Below are positions 10,603 to 23,660 of a DNA stretch of 64,000 bases, piece after piece (position 1 is the first letter of the stretch; the number at the start of each line of letters is the position of its first letter). The stretch comes from Oasisia sp. SBJ-2009 (Eukaryota; Annelida; Polychaeta; Sabellida; Siboglinidae). Below the pieces are notes generated by a model. It saw only the letters and a program-made list of their open reading frames with translations. It had not been told where the DNA came from and ran no database searches. The stretch is from the NCBI GenBank assembly GCA_964017155.1, contig OZ024861.1, positions 15,378,026 through 15,442,025 of the forward strand, given 5' to 3'. Position numbers and translations under genes: made by a program.

Positions 10603-11783
10603 CCACATTTGCCTATGTCTTTCAGAACAGACACTAAACGCCGGTGGTCCTTTCTACCTGGTGTCTTTGTCATGAGAAATGAAGGATCCCACACACAAGG
10701 GGTAAATGTGTAACATGTAGTGGACTCAGTAATTCTAGAGAAGGACAACTCCTGCGTTAGCCCAATATTTGGCTGATTGGAGGAAACCACCTACGACCTG
10801 AGAATTCAACGTTGAAATCTTTCTGAATGAACTGGATGCAGTTATTAATTTCACAGACGATTCCAGTTATGGCGCGAGTTACCACTCATAATTTGCTGGC
10901 GTTCTTTCTTTTCAGCATAAATACCACCTCTGAGCTTGGTTTCTAAGGATATAGGCGCAATAGAAGTTAACTAATTATTATACGTTGAAATCATTGTTTT
11001 AGATACTGTTCTTATGTTAGTAATATAGTTCTTTTGAGGAAGATGGCGACAAGTTTACTTATCTTAATCATTAGTATCTCACTTGGAAAAAATAAACAAG
11101 GTCACAGCTTTAATTGATTCCGCTGTCACCCTGGAATTGTACATTATGTTGTTGATTCTTATGATTGTGTATGTTGTATGTGATTATACAATTCCAAATA
11201 AAGCTTACTTACTTACTTCTGCTTTCATCAATTGTCAAACTATGACTACATGTATCTTTCGTCTCCTTGTTTCCAGGGACTTGGACAGACGAGCGCAGCG
11301 CAGCAGCCTTCTTATAATTACGCTTACATTATTTAGGCTTCTGCAGAAAAAGGTTGATCATAATTCTCATATCTTCTAACTTGCCCTGGCTGTGCTATCG
11401 TGTTCCTTCGCCGAATTGTGATTTGTCATCTATCTCATAATTTGTCCATAATTCTAATGTATGAAAATAAACATCTGCTTCGTTTTTAATCAAGCTCACG
11501 CAAATACACAGGGTGTGCAAACAACACGTGTTACACAATTTATTTGTGCGATTACAGCGACATGCTTTGAATGCCAATTTGTCTGTCTGGAACTCTAAAT
11601 GTCAAAGTTCAGTCAGCGCCCGGTCTATTCTTAATTACGGCCACAGCTCCTTGTGAGCTAACAGGTTGTACTAGGCTGACCTTTAGGTGCCGAGTACTGG
11701 GCATAGCAACACAACAGTGCAAGAAACAGACACTTCGGTCTTCACATCTCCATGATAACGACGAAATGCGTGTTCACTTAATA
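10603..11783. other. No gene seen; LINE-tail-like sequence near 10940 and 11100-11220
   Basis: Contains AAGGATATAGGCGCAATAGA (10948-10967). A close relative, AAGGATATAGGTGCTATAGA, is at about 44402-44421, suggesting the 3' tail of a dispersed retroelement. The segment ending AATAAAGCTTACTTACTTAC (about 11198-11217) has the short tandem tail typical of LINE/SINE ends. No open frame is recognised. Confidence 0.35.
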
Positions 11784-11926
<143 letters not shown>

Positions 11927-12639
11927 CGACTCTATGTCCCAACATAATTTTACAGCCTTGCCCATAAGGCTGCTAAAAGACCATGTGGTATAAATATACA
12001 GGCCATATTTTAAAAACTTCTTTCTTCAAAGTAGAATGTACTGCGTAAAATCGTTAACCATAATTATTTGTTTGTACTAAGAGAATGGTTAACCAATACT
12101 TTTGTATTTATTTTTGTAACCAATTTGTTTATACTGCACGGGTGGGTGTGTACGATAACAGTTTTACATAAGCGCATAGATGAATATTTACTATGTCCAA
12201 ATTGTGATCTATATTATAGGCCTGTATTGCTTAGCCAAGTATTGCTGAATACCGTTTTGTTAAATAATTATATTATTATATTTATATCGCATGGTTTCAT
12301 AAAGTTCCCAGTCGTTTGCGACGACACATGTACAAAGTTGTCAAATCATTTTAAAATATTAATATATATTATTATGTATTATTACTATGTATTATTGGGA
12401 ATTGTCCGCAACTTGTGTGGAAGTATGTTTAATGCTATTTTATGAGTTCAATCTTTTTTTTCATGGAAGTTTTCCCATGTGGCGTATGATGTTGAAGACT
12501 TATACGTAATTACCAGAATACACAGTCGCTTGTATGATGTTGGGATTGTCTCAAGTATGTGGTTCGATCATAGATATAAATAGAACACGCCACTAGAACC
12601 TATAGGGGAATGATTAATGATCTAACTCCGTGGGTTCGA

Positions 12640-12776
12640 TTAGCCTCGCTTAACCGACTGTCGGCCGGCTGCGGAACTACGCCGGGAAGACAGTCTGGTG
12701 AATCTCCCGGCTTTTGAATATTTATCCGCGTGATCTATACAATGCTGTCACCTCACGAACACTGGTTGATCCTGCC
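12640..12776 (+). rRNA. rDNA fragment: spacer-like block ending in the 18S 5' start
   Basis: CTGGTTGATCCTGCC at 12762-12776 is identical to the universal 5' end of eukaryotic 18S rRNA. It is preceded by an unusually GC-rich block in AT-rich surroundings (GCCGGCTGCGGAACTACGCC at about 12664-12683). That is the arrangement expected of an external transcribed spacer joined to 18S. Homology stops after these bases and AT-rich sequence follows, so this is a fragment and not an rRNA gene. The spacer assignment is inference; only the 15-nt 18S start is a direct match. Confidence 0.45.
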
Positions 12777-13862
<1,086 letters not shown>

Positions 13863-14135
13863 ACTTGTAAATGTCACTGTACCTGTCCCAACTTGTGTCT
13901 CTATATCTGCCTCAGTCGTCTCTGTCTCAGTCTGTCACTCATTGTATTTGACTCCGCCCACGTATTTTCCTCTATCTCTGTACAAGCCACTGACACCGTC
14001 ACCGCCACCCAGTCACCACAGCCCAATATCACAGTCACTGCGCCCACAACCACTGTTGCTTCTACTAATCAATGCTCTCACTCCACCCACGCCTCTACCT
14101 CTTCCCATACCTAATATACATACCGCCTTACTTAC

Positions 14136-14230
14136 CCGAGTGACGGCTCAAGAACCAGCCGTCAACAGCCTTGTGGCCGCAGACACACAGTAGGACCACG
14201 AGCAGGGTCCCTCGCAGCAGATACGTCTTC
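14136..14230 (-). CDS. Candidate signal-peptide-like exon
   Basis: Between an acceptor (GTGGATTGCAG) and a consensus donor (G|GTAAGT) lies a 95-nt open stretch encoding RKTYLLRGTLLVVLLCVCGH followed by KAVDGWFLSRHSG. That is a basic start, a strongly hydrophobic core and a polar end, as in a signal peptide. The donor is phase 1, the same phase as exon 1 of the Ig receptor. It could therefore be an alternative first coding exon of that gene, or belong to another Ig-type gene whose exons I cannot find. There is no ATG inside the exon; the nearest in-frame ATGs lie upstream in CAATCCACA-type repeats, which weakens the call. Confidence 0.3.
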
Positions 14231-14528
14231 CTGCAATCCACAGTCCACCTTTTCCACAATCCACACGTTCCACAAACCGCACGATCCACATGCTGCTCGT
14301 TGCACAATCCACACATTTCACAATACACATGTACCACAATCCACTCTAACACAATCCACAGGCACGTTCCAAAGTACACACGCTCCGCACTCCACCAGTG
14401 TTGAAGGAACTATTTTTATTTTGTGTTTGAGTAAAAAGTACAAGTAATTCAACTCAAAATTATTTTAAGTAAAAGTAAAACAATAGAAAAAACTTATTGA
14501 ATATATTGTTCACGTCTCCAAGAATGGT

Positions 14529-14645
14529 TTATTGTATGATTTCACTTACTTTGGAGCAAACATTTAACGATGAGTACGACGTTTCGACCCGTCAGCTACG
14601 GGCCTACGTTAACAAGGCCCATAGCTGACGGGTCGAAACGTAGTA
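14529..14645. mobile_element. Penelope-related foldback, left part (split by pogo-like element)
   Basis: Inverted arms carry ACTTACTTTGGAGCAAACAT, then GAGTACGACGTTTCGACCCG and its complement CGGGTCGAAACGTAG. The outer part of the second arm resumes at 17494-17542 (CTCATCGACAAATG, TTGCTCCAAA). The related copy at 32823-33172 also carries a Penelope endonuclease end, so this is read as two inverted 3' tails of the same family. GGTCGAAACGT resembles the GAAAC side of a hammerhead ribozyme core; the CTGANGA side is not intact here. Confidence 0.6.
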
Positions 14646-17493
14646 GGGGAGACCGGGGCTAGTTGTAACAAAAACAACATATTTCAGGATTGCGGGAGGG
14701 TTTCGTAACCGATCAAAACTTTTGTTATGGCAAAAGGTCCTCACATATCTCCCGCAGTTTATTGGAGATAATTAATTGTCTGGGATATTTCACATTTACG
14801 GTATGATGTATTATATGAGGTGTCCTAAAGTGTTACAACTTACCCCGATACGGGGCAAGTTGTAACAGAGTACGGGGGAAGTTGTAACACGTATGTTTTA
14901 CCATTGGGGTAAGTTGTAGCACAACATAAAATTACACAATTGATGCTACTGCTTTCTGTAATCTATATACATTATTTGAGACTTAATAATAACGATGTAT
15001 CATTGCATATATAATATATTCCGTATTGGAGTTCAGCTTTTAAACACAGTATCTGACCAAACAAAACATAGTTTTATTACCAGAAATTGCAATAACAATC
15101 ATTTCGATTACAAACATGTGATGGTTATTTATAATTGCTAAAACACAGTAGGCCCAGTAATTAGTCGTATGTTTTAACTAAGTGTCTGATGTAACGTATA
15201 TTGTGAATGCAATGGGCAATTATGCACACTCGTTAGGTATTCCTTTCCACAATAAAATTTAAAAGAAAGATGAAAATCGAAATTAAAAACAAGACTAGTA
15301 TGACATATATCATCAGATCGGCAACGACAGGAACCTGACGAATAAGGCCTACTGGCTGTCAGAGTCGCACAAGTGACACAGATATGTGTCGTCGCCTGTG
15401 GTGCTTTCAGTGTGTGCCCATCTGAGGCACATCTTACATTGGATCCACTGTTCATGCGACCTGCTGTCGGCGTAATTCTCGTCACATACTAAGCAGAACC
15501 ATTCCACTGATGTTGTTTTCTTGATGAGAGCTTTGCCTTTGCCTTTCGTGAGTGGCAGTTTTCGCTTACTACTGCATCCTGTAGCTCGCGCTGCTCTAGC
15601 GGCCCCTCTGTTTTCGAGCATTTTCTCCCTTGGCATGCACAGTCAAAAGGTGACGTTGACTCGCTTCATAATTACTGGTGATACCGCTGATTCCAGCAGA
15701 ATATGTACCAGAACCTGATATAGACTTGAGCCACTTCATAGCTGTCTCTTCTATTGTTTTATCAGTGTGGCAGCGGATAGTGCGATCTGGCAACACTGAT
15801 AGCCCCAGCACGCAGCAGTTTCTCTGAACCAGGGTGCGTTTTCTCAATGTGTTCTAGAAAGTGGCCGTAATATGTGAGAAATCAAGCATAATTCTGCTGA
15901 TTTGCACAGGCATGTGGCTTATGCAGACTTGTACCTGTCGTTTTGATTCCGTTGTTCAATGACAAGACGAGCCAGATGCAATCCAAGTATTCGAGCCAGA
16001 AGCGCAGTTTCTCCCAGTTCTCCATTTCTCACTGAACGGACCATGCTACATACACATCTGAAACCAACTGATCGAAATTGTCCCAATCACTATGGAAAAC
16101 TGCTCCTTCGGGTTGCCTCTTCACCACATCAGAATTGCTAATCACTGTAGCAATTTAACTATTTCGCGTAATTCCGTGGTCGCTAATTTGGCAGATATAG
16201 CGGAGGGGGGGGGGGCAGTATTACATTCAGGGGCCTTTACGACCAGGGTATCCTGCTTGATTGTATGACGAGACAAAGTCTAGAATCGACATCTAGATGT
16301 GCAGGGCTTCAGAACGAGGTACTACATGCCACACGGTTAAGCATAGCTTGATTTCTGCGCCCACACAGTCCATGGGTGGGGGTAAAATCAATTGACCTTG
16401 AACCTTTATCGTTGACTTTGACCTTATATAGAATTCAGATATGCATAGTAAACTTGAACAACACTGATAAACATGAAATCAACTTAAAGATCAAGGTTAT
16501 TGTCCAAAAATTTAAGATGGTAGCACATTAGAAGACCTGAAATCCGATAACTGAAATTTCAGTCATTTAGGGGGTACGTTAGGCTTTTCACCCACAGCGG
16601 GCACAATTTTCAAGATAGAGAGGTCATCGTGGTACCAAATAGAAGCTTATGGCCTTGGAAAGGTTTCTATTTGGAACAGAGTCCATGTTGTTCATTTCGA
16701 AAGGCTTGTAAATATTAATTTCTGACATGAACGTGTCAGGCGGAGGACGATTTTTCATCATTTGTGGGACGCAATGGCTCAAATTATGGAATTGCTTTGC
16801 GGAAAGCCCCTAAATCATATATGGTAGCCTTCCCTATTATCTATTGATGCTTTCTGCCAAATATGGTTTCTCTGTGTCTATTTCTGACGTCACACTGACA
16901 CAATATTTGAATATACCTAATGTTAGGCCCGAAAAGGGGGTTTTGGCCCCCTGAAGGCAAAAGGCCCCGAGTTGGGAGTGGTCATTACAAACTTGTGATG
17001 GCCCATGGCATAGGTTAACAGGAAATGGCAGTGAAAAAAACTTAGCAGAAAACATCCTGAGACCTGGACCTGGCTCCCGGCCTAAACGGTGTTACAACTT
17101 GCCCCGAGATGAATGTTACAACTTGCCCCGACCCGTCTTTTTCATAAAACACGATATTGTATAAAATATTCTTCAAATCCTGTTTAAAGGTTTATGTCAG
17201 AGTTACAATAATATACTCGTAAATACATCCATCAATGAAAAAGCAGAAAATATGAATTATGGATACACATACACTTAACTTGAACATATTGAAAAAAATC
17301 AGAATAGTACGTGTTTTCTTTAAAAAACGGCATAAATTAATGGCGTGTCGACGGATTCGTGTGATATTACACATGACATGCTCAAATCTATTGATGAACA
17401 TGCTGTCTTCTTGCAGAATAATTTGCATTAGTAGTTTTGTTTGCAAGCCCTCTGTTACAACTTACCCCTGTTACAACTAGCCCCGGTCTCCCC
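14646..17493 (-). mobile_element. pogo/Tc1-like DNA transposon, decayed
   Basis: Terminal inverted repeats of about 25 bp start GGGGAGACCGGGGCTAGTTG at the left end and in reverse at 17493. Both ends are flanked by TA, the target of the Tc1/mariner/pogo superfamily. Subterminal GTTGTAAC/GTTACAAC motifs next to CCCCG repeat at 14834-14870, 14876-14890 and 17091-17130, probably transposase binding sites. A minus-strand fragment at 15349-15636 encodes the only recognisable protein part. The DDE core is not recognised, so the copy is non-autonomous or degenerate. It inserted precisely into the second arm of the foldback at 14529-17542. Confidence 0.8.
15349..15636 (-). pseudogene. C-terminal zinc-binding domain of pogo-like transposase
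   Basis: The 95-residue frame has a basic, low-complexity start and then WFCLVCDENY, EQWIQCKMCLRWAH and TYLCHLCDS. This is the C-x2-C ... W-x-QC-x2-C-x2-W-x-H ... C-x2-C pattern of the PHD-like finger that ends many Jerky/pogo-type transposases. The position after WAHTE, normally Cys, reads Ser, so one zinc ligand is lost. Further fragments (15596-15847) are in another frame, showing frameshifts. Confidence 0.65.
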
Positions 17494-17542
17494 TACTCAT
17501 CGACAAATGTTTGCTCCAAACAAAGTTAGATCATACAATAAT
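17494..17542. mobile_element. Penelope-related foldback, right part
   Basis: Continuation of the arm interrupted at 14645. It pairs with 14529-14575: ATGTTTGCTCC against GGAGCAAACAT, and AGATCATACAATA against TATTGTATGATTT. Confidence 0.6.
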
Positions 17543-18887
17543 GAAAAAATTGCTTGCGTAAAAAGGTAAAAGTATCTTCCAAAAAGCAATTGAAGTAAAT
17601 TGTACCCAAATCCTAGGAAACCAAGCTCAGAGAAGCGCATACATACAAAAGGGTTAATCGATCTCAGAGTCAATAAACAAATCCAGTTATCAACAGATTG
17701 ATTGATACGCCAGGGAATTTTGGTCAGTTCAATAAATCAGAGAAATATGTTTTCTAAAAGTAAAGCTATTGTCAAAAATCACTCCTGAATTCCGAATTGA
17801 AACTTTGCAAAGCAAAATTGTAATTCAAAAATTACAGGTAACTGCGGGCAAGACTAAAGCAACTATATTACAGTAAATGAACCATAACACAGTAACAGTT
17901 ACTAAAATGACATAACTACTGTGTATGTCAACACGACCACTAGGGCGCATAAGTGTGTCACGATACACGGCGAGACTCCGCGCGATTGGAGCTGATTTGG
18001 GGACTGGTCATTAGAATAATATTCGATGGATGACAGTTGTAACTTCCGACTGATGAATATTAGGAAAATCAGGACATAAATATCTTGTGTTATACCTTTC
18101 TTATCTTAAATGTCCGATTTAATATTAAATTTACCACAGTATCATAGACATAGCGATTTATGTAGTGCAGATAATAGACACTCCCCACAAATGTTAGCCG
18201 TATGTTTTTTTACGGATTTTGCATTTTACATAGCTGTACGTTGTGGTTTCGATAAGCACTTATATCTGACAAATTGTCTAAATGCACATAATCATAACAC
18301 ATGTATACGTTTGGTCCAAACAGGTTGTACTGTGCGAAAAATGGCACTTTTCAACATTAGTCAAGATCGCCAAATGCAAGTACTTGCCGATGTTGCCATG
18401 GCAACCACCATTATAATCGATTAAAATTCATGATTTCCGTGATCATTGTCACCGGCTAAGTGTTCCACTGCTTTTGCTTTTAATAATCTTTCGGACTGTA
18501 TTACTGAAATTGTTAGACTGGAACAATTCGATTATTACAACCAAAAACAAAACGAAGTCCTATACTTTAACATGGAGAATATGGACCTTCTGCCCCCAAC
18601 TGCCCCCAGCCTCGTTTTCGCGCGCGAGACTTACACGCCCTTATAACGATCCTGTTAAAGGGAAAACAAAGTCAATGTTTGGATCATATGGGATTAACAG
18701 AGTTAATAAAAAGTAACAACTTCCAACAACAATCATATTTTTAACGTCAGTGGTTTACCAGGAAAAAAATGTAAAACACATAAACATAGAAAGTCTACAG
18801 ACTACGCCATTTTAGAAATAAAATGACGTCAGAGAGTCTTCTTGGTCGGCGTGAACTGTGCATGCATATTATTATATGTTACTTTCT
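17543..18887. other. No gene seen
   Basis: AT-rich sequence without recognisable domain or repeat. An open frame of 104 codons at 18110-18424 lacks splice sites, domain similarity and codon bias, and is treated as chance. Confidence 0.4.
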
Positions 18888-20648
18888 AACCTAACCACGA
18901 AAACGACCGCCAACAGCCGCCAAACTTCTCCCCACATTTCTTACGTACATATACATACACTACATTACAAAAAAATCACTTGTATTCGTCTAACGAAGAA
19001 AATTCACAACAGAAACGCAAATCTTGGCGAACGGCAACTCGACAACTTCGACTACCGTAAACTCGCTATTATAAGTTAGCTTTACACAAAATACCGCTAG
19101 ATGGCGCGCGAATATTTATTAAACTTACTGCATTCGCACGCGCGAATTAGTTTAATTAATTATAAATAATATAATAATAATTAGCTGCATCACTATGATC
19201 TGCAGAAAATGTTAAACGGCAAACTAAGGCAACGCTTTGGTGATATGGGTCTAATATAGTTGATAAAAAATTACAATTTAATATACAAATATATAATTTT
19301 ATTAGTTTATTTTATATAGCGCCAAATCCACAATTCTCTTCTCTTCTATTCAACATACTGTTATTAAAGTATATGCAATAATAAGAATGCTACCCACAGG
19401 TAATATTTAAAAATAAATATTAAAAATACATGTGTCTGCATAATTATCCAAAATTGCCTATTAGTTATAAAAGAAAAAGGAAATTACGTGTTTTTCAATG
19501 AAGTCACATTGTTTATTTTATCAATATTTCTATAAACATCCCGCGTGTACTGCGAGCATGCAAGCTTATATTACATAAGCGATGTTTTAACAATAATAAC
19601 TAAAACAATAACATGTTAATATTACTGGTTTTAAATCCTTCTTTTTCTACCACCATAATATTTCCCATATATTCGTATTCCTTTTTACATTTTAGTGATT
19701 TATTGTTCCGATAATTAATATAGTGTCTTGTTCAAAAATAATAATTATTTCATATCTGATGGTGGAAATGTCATTCATGAGTAGAACAAATAGCTTCAGT
19801 AATATGTTCTTATGCATAATGGTTGTGTATGTGCTGAAAGAAAATTATTATTACGTCGTACTTATTTTACTACTTTAATTATTTATTACTATTAACCATA
19901 CTTTTATATTCATTTATTACAATTGTTGTTATGTAATTTGTATGTTTATTTATGACTGATAAGTCAGCTTAGTTAATGATATAGAAACATGTATTTTCAT
20001 TTTTATTTTTAAATAATATTATCTGTGGGTAGTTTTCTCTTTATTGTATTTTTAATAGCATTATTTTGTGAAGCGCCACAAACAATTATGGATGTGGCGC
20101 TACATAAATAAAATATTATATTATAATTAAAAAAATTGTTTGTTTATTTAATATAGCGCCACATCCAATTTAAACTTGTTCATGGCGTTTTACATACATT
20201 AAAATGCTAAACAACAAATACACACCAGAAGAAAAAAAACATAAATATACTAGAAACATATATGAACAATTATAAAAATAAAATATCAATATAAAAATAA
20301 TAAAACTTATAATTTCCTGCAAATCATAGTGATGATAATAATTAATTATTATTATTATATTATTTATAAGTAATTAAACTATTTCGCGCGTGTGAAGTAA
20401 AACAATTAAATATTCGCAGTCAGAAACGTGGCGTCTAGCGGTATTTTGTGTAAAGCTTTTAAAAGCGATTTTACGGTACCGCTGGGCGGCCGAACAAGTT
20501 GTACTCGAGGTCAGCGCGTTTTTGTGTGTGAATTTTCTTCGTTAGAGGAATGCAAGATATTTTATTACATAACATAGTGTATGCATATGTATGTAAGATA
20601 TGTGAGGAGAAGTTTGGCGGCTGTTGGTGGTCGTTTTGATGGTTAGGT
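18888..20648. mobile_element. Large foldback element with about 320-bp inverted arms
   Basis: The left arm (18888-19205) and right arm (about 20317-20648) are diverged inverted copies. The ends are AACCTAACCACGAAAACGAC and GTCGTTTTGATGGTTAGGT. Matching inner blocks include CGCCAAACTTCTCC/GGAGAAGTTTGGCG, ACGAAGAAAATTCAC/GTGAATTTTCTTCGT, ACACAAAATACCGCTAGA/TCTAGCGGTATTTTGTGT and ATCACTATGAT/ATCATAGTGAT. The AT-rich centre holds a second inverted pair, 19306-19335 and 20084-20115 (TATAGCGCCAAATCCACAAT and its variant), so one foldback appears nested in another. No transposase frame is visible. The superfamily is unknown. Confidence 0.75.
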
Positions 20649-22021
20649 CAATCAAATCGGGTCGTCTAGGATCCGCGCTGTGTCTGTGACTGTCCAAACG
20701 AATCCACCGAACCACTGTTTCAGTTCTGCTCGATTCATAGGTTAACAAGAAGACATCTTACTGATACTGTCTTTCACTGTACTATTACTATAAGCGTTTG
20801 AGGAACAGTGTGGCATATTGATGTCGCGATTTCGTTGTAAACCGACGTAAGGCAACTTTTAGCGTACCACTTGGCTCTCTGTTATGACAGCTGAACCAGC
20901 AGACGACTCTCTGACGTATTACTTTTCCAAACTGCTGGGTTGTGATTGGTTGCAAGGTCAAAGATGGGCCGGTTCATGGTGTCGGTGATTTAGCTAGATT
21001 TTCCCACTTTAAGACCACTTTCTGAGGTAACCACTAAGGTGAAAAATTGGATTGTAGATGCAAATGATTAGCTAGTGTAAACTCTTTTAGGTGCATAACA
21101 CTAAACTGTTTCCTTTTTTTTCACTTTAAACGCATTGATTAAATGACATATCAAGTGGCTAAATAGTGGACACTGTCACACCAGGATCCGACAGATACAG
21201 CACAAATACAAATGTGTGAACAATGTGTCTACTGCCGTGTGTGCTGTGGCTGTAACTTTATTTGTATTGCCCTGCTACAGCGTACTATTTGAAGCTATAT
21301 GACATTAGTTGAACATTCCTGTAAAACAACTGAATTAAGTGCTTCTCTGTTAACGCATTGCTAATAAAATAACCGATGTATTATACAGTATTAGTGTTAG
21401 CTTGTTAGTTTGTATCATAGATATAAATAGATATATTATTTATATCTATGTTTGTATCATAATTGGAATGCTGTGCAATAATAACAAACCAACATGAAAT
21501 AACATACTTTATTTGATGTGTTCAACCATGATTGATTGACTATATAATTATAAGATGTATTATTTGTTAAAAACAGTAGGGGTATATGCTTTAAAAATAA
21601 CCTTGCCCGTTGACATACATAACCTCAGTCTTGAACGAATATATTATGTAAAATGTATTATTTTATGAGATATACAATAGTTAATTAAAACAATACTTGT
21701 GCTAGTAACATCATCGCCAAAGCAGTTACATTATATACCAAACCTGCCATCACCTCCACTATCGCACTTGCCCGAACGTCGACTGAACACGGGGGATCGT
21801 GACATGTGTCTGTACCCGAACGATTCAATCGCAACGACGGACTCGGCGGAGTCACGCTGGGCTTTACGAGGCAATCCTTGGGATTGTATCGTAACGTGTG
21901 GCGCCGGCTTCAGAGTCGCAAGAGTGTATTTTAACAAGCATATCGTGTTATCACTCTACATGCATACAACATAGCAAATGAAACATACTCACATCGCCTC
22001 AATGAACTTAGGGCAGCTGTG
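20649..22021. other. No confident gene; GC-richer island 21740-21925
   Basis: A perfect 14-bp inverted repeat (21416-21429 / 21437-21450, CATAGATATAAATA with a 7-nt loop) could form a hairpin. The 21740-21925 island is open in two frames. On plus it contains WDCIVTCGAGFRVARV, which faintly resembles the start of a thrombospondin type 1 repeat. On minus it reads ESFGYRHMSRSPVFSRR, like a disordered tail. Neither has convincing borders, so no gene is called. Confidence 0.3.
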
Positions 22022-22119
22022 TTATTGTCGGGCGATATCTGACTCATCTAGGTGCGGCCAGTGCTTCGGCAAATAACACTCGTCCGCATCAAGTGGCCGG
22101 TCGTCTAAATCAGGTTGTC
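22022..22119 (-). CDS. Candidate terminal coding exon
   Basis: A good acceptor (TGTAATTCTTTGTCAG) in phase 1 opens the frame QPDLDDRPLDADECYLPKHW followed by PHLDESDIARQ and TAA. The composition (acidic, with DECYLP) is unlike the AT-rich background. A phase-1 donor G|GTGACA inside the tail of the FRS2-like gene (near 24051) could join to it, giving an alternative C-terminus. That is speculative. It may instead be the last exon of an unseen minus-strand gene. Confidence 0.33.
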
Positions 22120-22201
22120 CTGACAAAGAATTACAAATAAACCATCGACGAATGACCAGTGACGTGCTTAAAACCGTAAACATAAAACTGGAACTAACAA
22201 C

Positions 22202-22233
22202 ACGCACACAAATACACACATACGCACACGCAC

Positions 22234-22281
<48 letters not shown>
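22202..22281. repeat. (CA)n microsatellite
   Basis: Imperfect then pure CA over about 80 bp, upstream (minus sense) of the candidate exon at 22022-22119. No gene seen in 22282-23590. Confidence 0.93.
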
Positions 22282-22284
<3 letters not shown>

Positions 22285-23591
22285 GTTTAAATTAATATTT
22301 TTTAAACAATCCTTATATCCTAGTTGTATTACAACGTTCATTCCAAACGTATTGATCGCATGTGATGGTTTCATCATAAATCAGTTCCCCGCAGAAATAT
22401 AACGGTTTATATTGCCAATATCGTCGCATCATCGTTGTAGTAGTTGATGTTTTTCAAAGGAACGTTTTTAATGCGCACCTTAGTTGCAATTTATTTACAC
22501 ACTCTTGATGAAGAATCTTGATGAAGATCCCTGACGAAGTTGTGCGTACTTACAAAGTACAAATAAATGTGTCCATTTAGCAATAATTATGTACAATCTT
22601 ATAAGCTAAGGCGCCAGTATGAGAGGCATGGGTGCTGATCCCAATATTGAGGGAGGGGGCTGGAGATAAGATTGACACCCAGTATTTATATAAAAAACGA
22701 ATGTCACAGCCGAGGCGGATTATGGTTGAAGCACAGGTTCACAGCGCTAATTTATTAAATTTGTAAGAAGAAGAGTAATGTACTGTAACTGTGAGATGAA
22801 CTTGTAATGTACTGTATAATGTGGTAAAAACGGTGTGATCAGTAATATACAGTAGCTATGTAAAGAGTAAAATCCACTGCGAAAGGGATTGAGAACTAAC
22901 GTTCAATTTTGCAATAATAACGAACGGTTCGATTTTGCACAATTATTCGAAATTGTACTGTCCGCATTGAGGCTCACCAAAGAAATGTCAACTGCATCCC
23001 AGTTGTTGAAATACTGCACGGAGAGAAATACATCTATCCCCAGTCCTGCCGCAAACGTATTGGTGATTCAGACCGGCTACCAATGTCAGGTGTGTTCCTT
23101 AAAGCAACTTAATATAAGACGGTATATATAGATTATAGACTTTATGATAACTCTTTAAATTGTTTGCTTGTCTTACTGCAGCATGGTAGTCATACGATGA
23201 CGCTGTTACGATAGACACAGACATTGCACTAGCTCGCTTACTGTGGCTACATTGTTCTGCATAATCGCCGATAACTGACTGCCGATTCCTTTTTTAGGTT
23301 ATAGTCGACCAAAGACCATGTACGTCATTGGCTGGCATTTGTTATGTAAACGCGTACTACATATGTATAATTTATAATCTACTTATTGTCAAAGATAGTA
23401 ATGTTAGATCAAATTAGCTGTGCTAACGGCAAGTGCCTGATGTGTCGGTATGACAAGTGCTTATACTAAAATCACCACTTCATTGTCGTGAGCATGCACG
23501 GAGATTCATATAAAAGTTAATATGATCAGTGTAAGACAACAATAAGAGTCGGCCTAAAAATTGGGCGGTTTATTGTTGCGATACCGAGGGT

Positions 23592-23660
23592 GTATAGCAC
23601 GGTAGCGCAGTGATAGAGCATCGGGTCGTAGTTCGGAGTTCGACTCTCGCCAAGGAGTAA
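23592..23660 (+). repeat. tRNA-derived SINE head (fragment)
   Basis: CACGGTAGCGCAGTGATAGA matches an A-box layout and GGAGTTCGACTCTCGCC a B-box region (GTTCGACTC) at normal spacing. No acceptor stem or CCA-ready end is visible, so it is the promoter head of a SINE rather than a tRNA gene. It differs from the other SINE family of the window. Confidence 0.45.

Noticed and set aside
21699..21974. Thrombospondin type 1-like exon (WDCIVTCGAGFRVARV)
   Set aside because: Only the CxxTCGxGFR part fits; the later cysteines and splice borders are missing.
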